A DNA stretch of 64,000 nt. Source: Nocardioides sp. 503. Lineage in GTDB: Bacteria > Actinomycetota > Actinomycetes > Propionibacteriales > Nocardioidaceae. The stretch is from NCBI RefSeq assembly GCF_004522095.1, contig NZ_SPUI01000007.1, positions 62,001 through 126,000 on the forward strand. Direction: 5' to 3'. The notes below the pieces were generated by a model that saw only the letters and a program-made list of their open reading frames with translations, searched no databases and was not told where the DNA came from. Positions within the stretch are counted from its first letter, which is position 1, and each line of letters begins with the position of its first letter. The position numbers and the translations under genes are program-made. This document shows, piece after piece, positions 1-8,623 of this stretch.

Positions 1-1805
1 CGTTCCTCACGGCCTACGACAACACCCCGGGCAACGTGAAGCTCAACGACACCGTGGGCGACCCGTTCTCCGCCACCTCCTGGGTGGTCGACGACGACAA
101 GGCCCAGTGCCCGACCGCGAGCTTCGGCTCGATCCAGGAAGCGGTGGACTTCGCCGCCCCCTGGGACACCGTCGTGGTGTGCGAGGGACGCTACGAGGAG
201 TCCTCGACCCCGGTCTTCGGCCCCGGAAACCCTGTGGCCACGGGCGCGATGAACGGCCTCACGATCACCAAGCCCCTGAAGATCAAGGGCGCCGGCGCCG
301 ACAAGGTCACGATCCTGCCCGACCAGTCCCTCGACTCGCTGGCCGGCGTCACGCCGTACCTGCGTGACGGGGGCGGCAACGTCATCACGGTGTCGCGGCA
401 GTCGCTGGGCTCGACCGACACCAACGAGCTGTTCGTCGACATCTCGGGTGTGACGGTGACCGCCGGCAGCACCTACGCCGAGGCCGGCATCGGCTACTTC
501 AACGCGGCCGGCCGGGTCTCGGAGAGCGTGGTCGGCCCGATGCGGGTCGCGACGTCGGCCGACGAGCTCGAGGAGAGCCCGCACGGCTGGGGCATCGTCA
601 AGACCGGCACGATCCTGGGCTCCGGTCCGGGGACGGTCGAGACCGAGCTGACCGTCACCGACAGCGTCGTCACCGGCTACCAGTCGGGCGGCATCCTGTT
701 CGACGGTGCCCGCGGCAAGGACGGCGGCGCGGACAACGTGGTCCGGACCGGCATCGAGCAGCACGGCTACGTCGCCGACACGGTCGTCAAGGGCAAGGCC
801 AACGGCCTGTTCCCGCAGACCGGGATCGAGTACACCAGCGGGTCGGACGGGTTCGTGAGGAACAGCCGCGTCACCGGCAACTACTTCAGGCCCGCCCCCG
901 CCCAGTCGTTCGGCATCCTGCTGCGCGACGCGGGCTCGGTCACCGCGACCGGCGACATCATCACCGGCAACGGGTTCGCCGCCTACAACGCGAACGCCGA
1001 CGGGACGGCGGTCCGCGAGGGCGCGCCGTTCGCGCTGCAGGCGAGCTTCGTGGGCCAGGGCAACCCGGTCCCGGGTGGACCGGCCGACCCCTCCGCCGGC
1101 ACCGAGGCCGTCTCGGGGCCCGACACCACCTCGGCGGCGACCGTCACCACCCCCGGGCGTCTCTCGACGCCGCCGGGGAGCGTGCCGACCACGGCCGGAG
1201 AGGTGACCGACGAGGAGGCGGTGGCCTCCCTCGTCGACCCGCTGGGTGGCTCGCAGGTCAAGGTCGGGGAGACGGTGTTCCCCCTGGTCCGGGCCGCGGA
1301 CGACTTCGCGGTGCGCTCGGCGGCGCTGCTGGTCGACGGTGAGCAGGTGGCGGTGGCCGACACGGCGCCGTACTCCTTCACCTGGACGCCGGGCACGGCG
1401 GACGCCGGGAAGGAGATCACCTTCACGACGGTCGTCACCGACTCCTCGGGCCAGGAGACCACCTCCGAGGGGCTCACCATCGAGGTGGCCACGAAGGAGG
1501 TGCCGCCGGTCCGCCCGACGCTGGCGCTGGGCGCGGTGACGAAGGACAAGAAGAAGGGCACCGCCACGGTGCGCGTGAGCGTCAACACGGCCGGCGCCGT
1601 CGCCTTGTCCGGCCCGAAGGTCATCGGTGTGCTGCGTCGGACCGCCGGGGCGGGCACGTTCGCCGTGCCCGTGCGGCTCAAGCCGGCGGCGCGCAAGGTG
1701 CTCAACACCCGAGGCCGCTACCGGACCACCGTCACGGTGGTGTTCCGCGCGGCGTCGGGCGGGGCCGTGACCCGCAAGAAGGTCGTGCTGCTGATCAAGA
1801 AGTAG
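1..1805 (+). CDS. Right-handed beta-helix surface protein with Ig-like domain, 5' truncated by the window
   Basis: The reading frame is open from base 3, so the first visible GTG at 36 is probably internal and the true start lies upstream. Residues after 'SFGSIQEAV' look like the start of a pectate-lyase-like parallel beta-helix: a repeat-rich stretch with many 'VTG', 'SVVTG' and 'TGN' turns to about position 1000. A Ser/Thr/Pro/Gly-rich linker follows, then an Ig-like domain at about 1230-1480 ('VDPLGGSQVKVGE' through 'DSSGQETTSEG'), as in cell-wall-associated actinobacterial proteins. The basic C-terminus ('RKKVVLLIKK') has no LPXTG motif or membrane anchor. Substrate and partner are unknown. 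It is probably secreted, but the signal peptide would lie outside the window. Confidence 0.75.
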   Translation, partial: FLTAYDNTPGNVKLNDTVGDPFSATSWVVDDDKAQCPTASFGSIQEAVDFAAPWDTVVVCEGRYEESSTPVFGPGNPVATGAMNGLTITKPLKIKGAGADKVTILPDQSLDSLAGVTPYLRDGGGNVITVSRQSLGSTDTNELFVDISGVTVTAGSTYAEAGIGYFNAAGRVSESVVGPMRVATSADELEESPHGWGIVKTGTILGSGPGTVETELTVTDSVVTGYQSGGILFDGARGKDGGADNVVRTGIEQHGYVADTVVKGKANGLFPQTGIEYTSGSDGFVRNSRVTGNYFRPAPAQSFGILLRDAGSVTATGDIITGNGFAAYNANADGTAVREGAPFALQASFVGQGNPVPGGPADPSAGTEAVSGPDTTSAATVTTPGRLSTPPGSVPTTAGEVTDEEAVASLVDPLGGSQVKVGETVFPLVRAADDFAVRSAALLVDGEQVAVADTAPYSFTWTPGTADAGKEITFTTVVTDSSGQETTSEGLTIEVATKEVPPVRPTLALGAVTKDKKKGTATVRVSVNTAGAVALSGPKVIGVLRRTAGAGTFAVPVRLKPAARKVLNTRGRYRTTVTVVFRAASGGAVTRKKVVLLIKK

Positions 1806-1831
1806 CGCGACGCAGGTCCGAGAGTGCTGCG

Positions 1832-1859
1832 GGGGAGGGGTCCGACAGGGCCCCTCCCC
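1832..1859 (+). terminator. Probable terminator after the beta-helix gene
   Basis: A G-rich arm (GGGGAGGGG, 1832-1840) is matched by CCCCTCCCC (1851-1859), a 9-bp perfect stem 27 nt past the stop codon. There is no T-tract, as is usual for high-GC actinobacteria. A TAGGCT box (1880-1885) follows and is a plausible -10 for the next gene. Confidence 0.55.
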
Positions 1860-1916
1860 TGCGGCGTCCGCGGGGTCCCTAGGCTTCGCCCGACCGCCCC
1901 CGACCAGGAGATCCCC

Positions 1917-3050
1917 GTGGCCATCAAGGTGAAGAGGCGCCGGTCCCCGGACGCGCCGAAGACGAGGTGGTGGGTCGCACTCCTCATGGTCGTGGGCCTG
2001 CTCGCCGGCCTGGTGGGGCTGGCCGTCGCCGGCCGCTGGTGGGCCATGACGGTGGCGCCGTGGCTCTACCTCGCCGCGGACGCCGACCACGCGCGGCTGG
2101 TGGCGATCCTGGTGACCCTCTGGGCGGTCTTCCCACTGGGGTGCCTGGGAGTCGCTCGAGTCTTCAAGCGCCACGGGCGGGTGGGGGGCTGGGCCGCGGT
2201 CGTGGCGCTGTCGCCGGTCGCCCTGTTCCTCTGGGGCACGATGCCTGGCCGCAACAACGGCGGTCGTCTCGCCCGCTCCCTGAACGAGGCGGTCGGCGGT
2301 GGCCTCGCCGACACCGGCGAGGTGTTCACGTCCATGGCGCTGGCCGGGCTGCTGGGCAACTTCGCGATCGTGCTGCTCGCGATGTCGATCCTCGGCTCAC
2401 GCCCATCGTGGTGGCGGCGGTCCGTCGCGGCGGCGGTGCTGGTCGTCGCCTGGTCGGGCATCGGCCTGCTGGTGCTGCAGATCGTCGGTGACACCGAGCC
2501 GCGCGGCGCCTGGCTGGATCGGACGGCGGCGCAGGTCGACGGTGGCGACGAGGGGCTCACCGGGGACTTCCCCATCGGCATCGACGCCTCTGTGCTGGAG
2601 GTGGTCGACTGCGACACCGCCGCGTCCGCGCTGCGAGTCGCCGGCGACGTGCCCGAGCTCGCCGGCTGTCGCCAGGCGCTGCTGGTGTCGGCGACAGGCC
2701 GCTACGACGAGGGCGGGCAGCGGAGGTCGTCGGGGGAGCTGGTGGCCGTCGTCCTCCAGACCCGGACCGAGGGCCAGCTCGAGGACCTCGACGAGGCGCT
2801 GGACGGCGTCGAGCTGGTCGAGGGTGCGGGACTGCCGCAGGCGCCGGGGGCGACGCTGGCCACGGAGGCCACGCGCGCGCTGTCGCTGGTGGTGGCCGCC
2901 GAGGACACCGGGGACATCCCGCTCCCGTCCGAGGGGGCCGGGCTGCGCCCGCTCACCCGCGCCCTGGCGTACGTCGTCATCGGGACGGCGACGGGCTTCT
3001 ACCTGGCTCCGCCGGACGAGCCGCCGGCGTCGCCGTCGCCGTCGTCGTGA
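1917..3050 (+). CDS. Multi-pass membrane protein of unknown function
   Basis: The chosen GTG start (1917) is preceded by AGGAG 7-8 nt upstream; the frame stays open upstream but has no ribosome site there. The 377-residue product starts with a basic stretch (IKVKRRR). It then has hydrophobic segments 'WWVALLMVVGLLAGLVGLAV', 'LVAILVTLWAVFPLG', 'AAVVALSPVALFLWG', 'ALAGLLGNFAIVLLAMS' and 'VAAAVLVVAWSGIGLLVL', so about five membrane spans. An extracytoplasmic region of about 170 residues follows, with two Cys (VVDCDTAAS, LAGCRQAL) that could form a disulfide, and an Ala/Pro/Ser-rich end. I do not recognise the family. Confidence 0.8.
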   Translation: MAIKVKRRRSPDAPKTRWWVALLMVVGLLAGLVGLAVAGRWWAMTVAPWLYLAADADHARLVAILVTLWAVFPLGCLGVARVFKRHGRVGGWAAVVALSPVALFLWGTMPGRNNGGRLARSLNEAVGGGLADTGEVFTSMALAGLLGNFAIVLLAMSILGSRPSWWRRSVAAAVLVVAWSGIGLLVLQIVGDTEPRGAWLDRTAAQVDGGDEGLTGDFPIGIDASVLEVVDCDTAASALRVAGDVPELAGCRQALLVSATGRYDEGGQRRSSGELVAVVLQTRTEGQLEDLDEALDGVELVEGAGLPQAPGATLATEATRALSLVVAAEDTGDIPLPSEGAGLRPLTRALAYVVIGTATGFYLAPPDEPPASPSPSS

Positions 3051-3059
3051 GCGGACGGG

Positions 3060-3200
3060 TCAGCGGAAGGTGACCCCGCCGCAGCTGCAGTCGAACTGGG
3101 AGACCGACAGGCCGCCGTCGTCGTAGTCCACGGTGCTGAGCATCCATTGGTGCTCGTGTCCGCGGACGTCGACGGCGGCGGCCATCGCCTGGTCAGGCAC
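3060..3200 (-). CDS. Small Cys/His-containing protein of unknown function (46 aa)
   Basis: GTG at 3200 is preceded by CCCGGAG at about 8 nt; an alternative ATG lies at 3185. The product carries 'HEHQW' near the middle and 'DCSCGG' close to the end, so a His/Cys cluster could bind a metal, although too few ligands are visible for a classical zinc ribbon. It is in line with the next minus-strand gene, which ends 14 nt upstream of this start, suggesting co-transcription. No family was recognised. Confidence 0.5.
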   Translation of the reverse strand: MPDQAMAAAVDVRGHEHQWMLSTVDYDDGGLSVSQFDCSCGGVTFR

Positions 3201-3214
3201 GTGTCGCTCCGGGC

Positions 3215-3454
3215 TCAGATCTCGGTGCGGCGCTCGCTGACGGTCTGGCTGCCGTCGGGGTGGACGGTGGTGGCGGTGCTGCGGGCGCGGCGTCCGCTGT
3301 TCATCGTGACGGCCGAGAGGATGATGACGCCGAGTCCCACCAGCGCACAGATCCAGCCCACCATCTGCAGGTCGACCTCGTTGATGCTGTCCTGGACGGC
3401 CAGCGCCAGGACGAGTCCCACGACGAGGAGAAAAGCTCCGAGTCCGTATCCCAT
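3215..3454 (-). CDS. DUF6458-like small membrane protein (79 aa)
   Basis: ATG at 3454 follows an AGGGAG ribosome site 7 nt upstream. The product opens with 'MGYGLGAFLLVVGLVLALAV', then 'VDLQMVGWICALVGLGVIILS': two membrane helices linked by a short acidic loop containing an 'xDLxxVGxI' signature. A basic hydrophilic tail follows. This size and layout is the DUF6458 family of actinobacterial two-TM proteins; function is unknown. It probably forms a small operon with the 46-residue protein downstream. Confidence 0.7.
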   Translation of the reverse strand: MGYGLGAFLLVVGLVLALAVQDSINEVDLQMVGWICALVGLGVIILSAVTMNSGRRARSTATTVHPDGSQTVSERRTEI

Positions 3455-3583
3455 GTCGAGCTCCCTTGCTCCGTGGTCCCTTCCGTGGGACCAACCCCGG
3501 CCGGATACCCGGTCGCCCGTCCAGTGAAACATCGATAGAGGCCTCTGACCAGGCAAGATGCGGGTCGGCGCGCCGCCGGTGGA

Positions 3584-3949
3584 CTAGCCCACCGGCGGGA
3601 GGTCGTCCAGGCACAGGGCGAGCAACCGGCCCGGGCGGCGCTCGGTGAAGACCTCCCAGCCCTCCTCGAAGGACACCTGGAGCAGCCGTCCGTGCCGGCG
3701 GACGAGCGCGGAGCGGGGCTGGACGTCGGCGTCGAAGTCGACCTCGACGCAGTCGTGGCGGTCCATGGCGCGCAGCAGGGCGCCGGTGGGCCGGCGCGCC
3801 TCCACCGTGCTCGCCGGCGGCTGCCCCGCAGGCCCCTCCGGGCCGGTGCCCCCGACGAGACCGAAGCCGAGCGCGACGACGGCGACCAGCACGACGGACT
3901 TGACCACGGTCAGCGCGACGGCGTGGCGTGGGGGCGGTCTGCGTCCCAT
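3584..3949 (-). CDS. Single-pass membrane protein of unknown function (121 aa)
   Basis: ATG at 3949 follows GGGAGG at 7 nt; the frame extends upstream to 4015 without a better start. A basic start ('MGRRPPPRHAV') precedes one membrane helix ('VVKSVVLVAVVALGFGLVGG', about residues 14-33). A Pro-rich linker and an extracytoplasmic domain of about 75 residues follow, with two Cys ('HDCVEVDFD', 'LALCLDDL') that could form a disulfide. It diverges from the MoxR gene. No family was recognised. Confidence 0.6.
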   Translation of the reverse strand: MGRRPPPRHAVALTVVKSVVLVAVVALGFGLVGGTGPEGPAGQPPASTVEARRPTGALLRAMDRHDCVEVDFDADVQPRSALVRRHGRLLQVSFEEGWEVFTERRPGRLLALCLDDLPPVG

Positions 3950-4063
3950 GTCGGCACCTCCCGCCGCTCGCTCTGCAGTCCAACGAGGGATCCGAGGCGG
4001 GGTCACGGGGGTCACGGACCGACGCCGACCCGCCGTCGCTGCCGTCGTAGGCGAGGATGAGGC

Positions 4064-4927
4064 ATGACCTGGTTCGCCTCACCCGCCGATGCCGCCGAGC
4101 GACTGACCGCGTCGGGCTACCTCGCCGACGCGGCCACCGCCACCACCACCTTCCTCGCCGGCGCTCTCGAGAAGCCGATGCTCATCGAGGGGCCCGCCGG
4201 CGTGGGGAAGACCGAGCTGGCCAAGGCCGTGGCGCGGGCGACGGGCGCCGAGCTGGTGCGGCTGCAGTGCTACGAGGGGCTCGACGAGGCGCGCGCGCTC
4301 TACGAGTGGAACTACAAGAAGCAGCTGCTGCGCATCCAGGCCTCGTCGGGCGACCAGGAGTGGTCGGCCACCCACGACGACATCTTCACCGAGGAGTTCC
4401 TGCTCACGCGGCCGCTGCTCACGGCGATCCGCCGCGAGGAGCCGACCGTCCTGCTCATCGACGAGGTCGACAAGACCGACGTGGAGGTCGAGGGGCTGCT
4501 GCTCGAGGTGCTCTCGGACTTCCAGGTGACGATCCCCGAGCTCGGCACGGTCGCCGCCGTACGTCGCCCGCTGGTCTTCCTGACCTCCAACGCGACCCGC
4601 GAGCTCTCCGAGGCCGTCAAGCGGCGCTGTCTCTACCTGCACCTGGACTACCCCGACGCCGAGCGGGAGCGCGAGATCGTCGCCTCGCAGGTGCCCGGGC
4701 TGGACGACAAGGTCGCCGGGCAGCTGGTCGCGACCGTCGGTCGGCTGCGCGAGCTGGAGCTGAAGAAGGCGCCGTCGATCGCGGAGTCCGTCGACTGGGC
4801 ACGCACGCTGATCGCCCTCGAGATCCGCGACCTGGACGACAAGGCCGTCAACGACACCCTCGGCGTCGTGCTCAAGCACGCCTCCGACCACGACCGGGCG
4901 ATCCGCGAGCTCCGGCTGAAGCGATGA
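4064..4927 (+). CDS. MoxR-family AAA+ ATPase
   Basis: This 287-residue MoxR-type AAA+ ATPase is a chaperone-like remodelling enzyme that usually works with a von Willebrand A partner, here encoded by the next gene. Walker A is 'GPAGVGKTE' (about 44-52) and Walker B 'LLIDEVDKTD' (about 128-137), with a sensor-1-like 'FLTSNATRELSEAVKRRC' and the short C-terminal lid expected of MoxR. Its beginning ('SGYLADAATATTTFLAGALEKPMLIEG') resembles the CoxD/NorQ branch. The start is supported by ATGAGG just upstream. Its stop overlaps the next start by 4 nt (ATGA), so the two are translationally coupled. Confidence 0.92.
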   Translation: MTWFASPADAAERLTASGYLADAATATTTFLAGALEKPMLIEGPAGVGKTELAKAVARATGAELVRLQCYEGLDEARALYEWNYKKQLLRIQASSGDQEWSATHDDIFTEEFLLTRPLLTAIRREEPTVLLIDEVDKTDVEVEGLLLEVLSDFQVTIPELGTVAAVRRPLVFLTSNATRELSEAVKRRCLYLHLDYPDAEREREIVASQVPGLDDKVAGQLVATVGRLRELELKKAPSIAESVDWARTLIALEIRDLDDKAVNDTLGVVLKHASDHDRAIRELRLKR

Positions 4928-6333
4928 CTCCCGGCACCGGTCCGGCGCCGGCCGCCTCGGGGCTGGTCGACCGCCACATCGCCTTCCTCGAGGCGCTACG
5001 AGGGGCCGGCCTGCCCGTCTCGCTGGCGGAGGACCTGGACGCGATCGCGGCGCTCACCGCGCTGGACTGGTCCGAGCGCGTCGTCATCCGCGACGCCTAC
5101 GCCGCCACGCTGGTCAAGCGGCAGGTGCAGCGCCCGACGTTCGAGGCGCTGTTCGACATCTACTTCCCGCGCCTCGTCGGCGCGGGCGCGGCGCCGAGCG
5201 ACGAGGACGCGGCGGGGGAGGGGCCGGGCGCGCGCGACAACGCCCAGGCGCTCGCGTCGTTCCGCGAGGACCTCGTCGAGGCGCTCACCGCCGATGACGA
5301 GCAGCGGCTGCTACGGCTGGCCGCCGAGATGGTCGGGCGCTTCGGCGCCATGCCGGGGCGTGGCCCGGGCCTGTCGTCCTGGTCGGCGTACACCGCGATG
5401 CAGCGGGTCGCGCCGCAGGAGCTCCTCGACCGGATCATGGCGGCGCTGCTCGCCGAGGGCCGCACCGAGGAGGAGGCGCAGCGCACCTCGGGCCGCCGCA
5501 TCGGCGCGTTCACGCGTCGCGTCGAGGACGACGCCCGGCGCCGGATCGCGGAGGAGAAGGGCCCCGACCACGTGGCCACCGTGGCGATCAAGCCCAGCAT
5601 CGACCGGCTCGACTTCACCGCGGCCCGCAAGTCCGACCTCGAGGAGATGCGCCGGGAGATCTACCCGCTCGCGCGCCGGCTCGCGACGCGGCTGACCCAG
5701 GAGCACCACGCGCGCCGACGCGGGCCGCTGGACTTCCGGCGTACGGTCCGGGCCTCGATGTCCACCGGCGGGGTCCCCCTGGTCACCCACCACAAGCCCA
5801 AGCGGCCGCACCGCACCGAGCTCGTCGTCCTGTGCGACGTCAGCGGCTCGGTCGCCAACTTCGCGCAGTTCACGCTGCTGCTGGTCTTCGCCCTGCAGGA
5901 CCAGTTCCAGAAGGTGCGTGCGTTCACCTTCATCGACCACGTCCACGAGGTCACCCACCACTTCCGGCCCGGCGCCGACGTCGTGGACGTGATGGCCGAC
6001 CTCGCGGCGAGCACCTCGCACGCCGCCCTGTGGGGCCGCACCAACTACGGCCGGGCGCTCGCGAAGTTCGAGGAGTCGCACCCCGATGCCCTGGGTCCCA
6101 AGTCGTCGCTGCTGATCCTGGGCGACGCCCGCTCCAACTACAGCGACCTCCACGCCGACGTGCTGCAGCGCCTCGCCGACTCCACCCGGCACGCCTGGTG
6201 GCTCAACCCCGAGGCGCGGCGGCACTGGGGGACCGGCGACTCCGCGGCGCCGACGTACGGCGAGATCGTGCCGATGGTCGAGTGCCGCAACCTCACCCAG
6301 CTCGCCGAGTTCGTGCACGACCTCGCGATCTGA
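4924..6333 (+). CDS. VWA-domain protein, CoxE-like partner of MoxR
   Basis: The 469-residue partner of the upstream ATPase. The N-terminal half is helical and charged, as in CoxE-type proteins. The C-terminal half is a VWA domain with an intact MIDAS start, 'CDVSGSVANF' (DxSxS), and a later Thr region ('WGRTNYGRAL') that fits the MIDAS Thr. MoxR-CoxE pairs insert metals or assemble metalloenzymes in other bacteria. No CO dehydrogenase or other client is encoded here, so the target is unknown. The start ATG overlaps the moxR stop. Confidence 0.9.
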   Translation: MTPGTGPAPAASGLVDRHIAFLEALRGAGLPVSLAEDLDAIAALTALDWSERVVIRDAYAATLVKRQVQRPTFEALFDIYFPRLVGAGAAPSDEDAAGEGPGARDNAQALASFREDLVEALTADDEQRLLRLAAEMVGRFGAMPGRGPGLSSWSAYTAMQRVAPQELLDRIMAALLAEGRTEEEAQRTSGRRIGAFTRRVEDDARRRIAEEKGPDHVATVAIKPSIDRLDFTAARKSDLEEMRREIYPLARRLATRLTQEHHARRRGPLDFRRTVRASMSTGGVPLVTHHKPKRPHRTELVVLCDVSGSVANFAQFTLLLVFALQDQFQKVRAFTFIDHVHEVTHHFRPGADVVDVMADLAASTSHAALWGRTNYGRALAKFEESHPDALGPKSSLLILGDARSNYSDLHADVLQRLADSTRHAWWLNPEARRHWGTGDSAAPTYGEIVPMVECRNLTQLAEFVHDLAI

Positions 6334-6341
6334 TCGAGGCC

Positions 6342-7700
6342 CTAGCCCGCGAGGTAGCCGAGCGACTGGATGCGGGAGATCTCGGCGCGGAGCTCGGGGT
6401 GCGTGGCGGTGTCGGCCGCGCGGCCGCCGGTGACGTAGATGCTCTCGCCGTTGCGCCCGGCGCTGTCGAAGACCACCGTGAGCCGGTTGCTCGCGCCCGC
6501 GCTCATGAGCGAGCCGAGCACGGCGACCGGGTCGGAGCGGTCCTCCAACGACAGCACGCGGGTGCCGTCGGGGATCCGCGGCACGTGGGCCGACGGCGCC
6601 CCGGCGGTGACGACCTGGTCGATCACGAACGCCGTCGAGGGCAGCCCGGCGGCGACCTCGGCGGCCGTCACCCCGCCCTGGGCGGACCCGACCAGCATGA
6701 CGTGGGCGGCGGTGTCGCCCTCCACGGCGGACTCGATGGCCTGCAGCACCTGCGCGGCGTACTCCGTGCGGTCGCCGCCGACCAGCCGCAGCCGGCGCCC
6801 GTCGCCGGTCGAGGGGCCGGGGAGGTAGGCGATGTAGCGGCCCTCGGTGACCTTGTGGACGACCACACTGGTGGCGGCGTGCTCGAGCGCGGACATCAGG
6901 TCGGCCAGCGTGCGGGGAGCCGCCGCGTCGGCGACGAGCGGCTCGGCCGTCGGCGTGGCCTCGACGAGGCCGCCGGCGGTGTCGCGGAGCGCGGCCCCGA
7001 AGTCGGCCGCCAGGGTCGGCACGCCCATGGCCCGCAGCCCGCCTCGGCCGGCGAGGCGGCCCTCCTCGCCCGACAACACGCCGGAGGTGAGCAGCGAGCG
7101 CATCTGGAGGCCGTCCAGCAGCCCGCCGCCGCCGCTGGTGACGTGCTCCATGAGCTCGGGGTTCTTCTCCGCCAGCTCGTTGAGGTACGCCGCCACGCCG
7201 TCGCGGTCGAGCGCGTCGGTCTCGATCAGGCCGGCCGACACGATCGCGCCGCCGAGCGCCACCTCGGGCGCGAGGTAGCCGATCGCGCGCCCGGCGATGG
7301 AGCCGAGGGTCTGGTAGGCCGCGACCTGCAGCTCGTCGATCCAGCGGTAGGTCAGCACGGTCGCGCGCAGGACCAGGGCGTCGGCGTCGAGCTCGATGGA
7401 GCGGGTCAGCAGGCCGCGGGTGCCGGTGGTCGCCGTGCGGATGTCCTCCTCCGCCTGGGCGTGCGTCGCGGGCGAGAGCTCGGCGGACGCCACGAGCTCG
7501 GGGTCGTCGACGATGTCGGAGCCGAGCCTGGCGCGCTCCCGCATCTCCTCGCCGGCCGAGTCGAAGTGGTCGGCCAGGCGCATCATGCGGTCGTACTTGT
7601 CGGCCAGGTCGAGGGCCTCGGCCTGCGTGGTCGGGACCTCGCGCTCCTCCCGGGCGGCGGCGGCCGTGACCGACTCCTGGCTTGTCTCGTCGTCGTTCAT
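6342..7700 (-). CDS. Alpha/beta-hydrolase-fold protein with inactive nucleophile, last gene of the accessory ESX operon
   Basis: The 452-residue product starts at ATG 7700, overlapping the previous stop by 4 nt. Residues about 25-170 are helical and acidic ('ALDLADKYDRMMRLADHFD'), resembling the helical N-termini of ESX-associated proteins. The C-terminal half follows an alpha/beta-hydrolase pattern: 'HVMLVGSAQGGVTAAEVAAG' corresponds to the nucleophile elbow, then 'VVTAGAPSAHVPRIP' and 'RVLSLEDRSDPV', the usual acid strand. Active relatives have G-H-S-Q-G at the elbow. This protein has G-S-A-Q-G, so the catalytic Ser position is Ala. It may be a pseudoenzyme that binds rather than cleaves. 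The hydrolase fold is fairly clear; the role is inferred from the operon. Confidence 0.7.
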   Translation of the reverse strand: MNDDETSQESVTAAAAREEREVPTTQAEALDLADKYDRMMRLADHFDSAGEEMRERARLGSDIVDDPELVASAELSPATHAQAEEDIRTATTGTRGLLTRSIELDADALVLRATVLTYRWIDELQVAAYQTLGSIAGRAIGYLAPEVALGGAIVSAGLIETDALDRDGVAAYLNELAEKNPELMEHVTSGGGGLLDGLQMRSLLTSGVLSGEEGRLAGRGGLRAMGVPTLAADFGAALRDTAGGLVEATPTAEPLVADAAAPRTLADLMSALEHAATSVVVHKVTEGRYIAYLPGPSTGDGRRLRLVGGDRTEYAAQVLQAIESAVEGDTAAHVMLVGSAQGGVTAAEVAAGLPSTAFVIDQVVTAGAPSAHVPRIPDGTRVLSLEDRSDPVAVLGSLMSAGASNRLTVVFDSAGRNGESIYVTGGRAADTATHPELRAEISRIQSLGYLAG

Positions 7701-8623
7701 CGGGACACCTCCGCGAGGACCGGGGCCAGGTGGGGGGCGAGGTCGGCCGCGTCGACGCGCTGGACGCGCACGCGCAGGACCTCGTGCTCCAGGTGGGGAC
7801 ACAGGGCGCGCCAGCCGTCGGCCAGCAGCACCCACGAGACCACCCCCACCACGGTGGTGGACTCGGTCGAGACGTCGGCGACCATGCCGCGCAGGCGCCC
7901 CTGGGTCTCGCCGACCAGCGCGGTCAGGATCGCCACCAGCTCGGACTCGCCCAGCGCGCGGCCGGCCGCGTCGCGGGCGGCCTGCGAGTGCTGGGAGGCG
8001 AGGACGGGCAGCAGGTCGTTGCGCGAGGCCGCGGCCGCCTCGACGGCGGCGTCGACCAGCTCGTAGGGAAGGTCGACCTCGTCGGGCACGACGGAGTCGC
8101 GCAGCGCGAGGTCCTCGGGGACCACGGCGACCCGGGCGAGCTCGGAGGGCCAGTGGGCGGTGGGGAACCACGCCAGCTCGAAGACGATCCCGTCGACGGT
8201 GGCCAGGGTCGCCACCGCGTCACCGGCCTGCCGGTGCCAGGACTTGGCCTGCACGGAGTCGGCGGTGACGTCGAGGTCCAGCGCCAGGGTCGGGGTGGCC
8301 AGCAGGCCCACGGCGCCGACGAGGCCCTCGTCGACCACGCCACCGACCATCAGCCCGCGCCGGCCCAGCGAGTCGGAGCCCTCGTGCAGCGTGGCCACCG
8401 CGTCGGCGTACGCCTGGTCCTCGGAGGTCCCGCGCGTCTGGCCGAGGCGGCCCTCCAGGGGCGGCGCCTCGGGCGGGGCGGCGAGGTCGAACGGCAGCGG
8501 TGCGCCGCCGGCGTGCTCGGCGACCAGGCGCAGCTCGGCCAGCGTCAGCGTGGCCCGGCGGGGGAGGGCCTCGAGAGTCCCGACCGGCGGGGGCGGAGGC
8601 GTGCTGAGGTCGATGGTGGTCAT
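7697..8623 (-). CDS. EspG-like ESX secretion-associated protein (tentative)
   Basis: A 308-residue soluble protein between a WXG100-like gene and a hydrolase-fold gene, overlapping both by 4 nt (ATGA). The N-terminus 'LTLAELRLVAEHAGGAPLPFDL' recalls the start of mycobacterial EspG chaperones, which bind PE/PPE substrates and hand them to the ESX machine. Alternating beta-rich ('GIVFELAWFP', 'TTVVGVVSWVLLADGWRAL') and helical parts, and the length, also fit EspG. No signal peptide or membrane span is seen. No PE or PPE gene is present, so any client would be the neighbouring WXG protein. Assignment rests on fold-level resemblance and context. Confidence 0.5.
   Translation of the reverse strand: MTTIDLSTPPPPPVGTLEALPRRATLTLAELRLVAEHAGGAPLPFDLAAPPEAPPLEGRLGQTRGTSEDQAYADAVATLHEGSDSLGRRGLMVGGVVDEGLVGAVGLLATPTLALDLDVTADSVQAKSWHRQAGDAVATLATVDGIVFELAWFPTAHWPSELARVAVVPEDLALRDSVVPDEVDLPYELVDAAVEAAAASRNDLLPVLASQHSQAARDAAGRALGESELVAILTALVGETQGRLRGMVADVSTESTTVVGVVSWVLLADGWRALCPHLEHEVLRVRVQRVDAADLAPHLAPVLAEVSR

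Noticed and set aside
4057..4923. Extension of the VWA gene frame upstream of 4924
   Set aside because: Shadow frame over the moxR gene; the ATGA overlap at 4924 and the protein's N-terminus support the short form.
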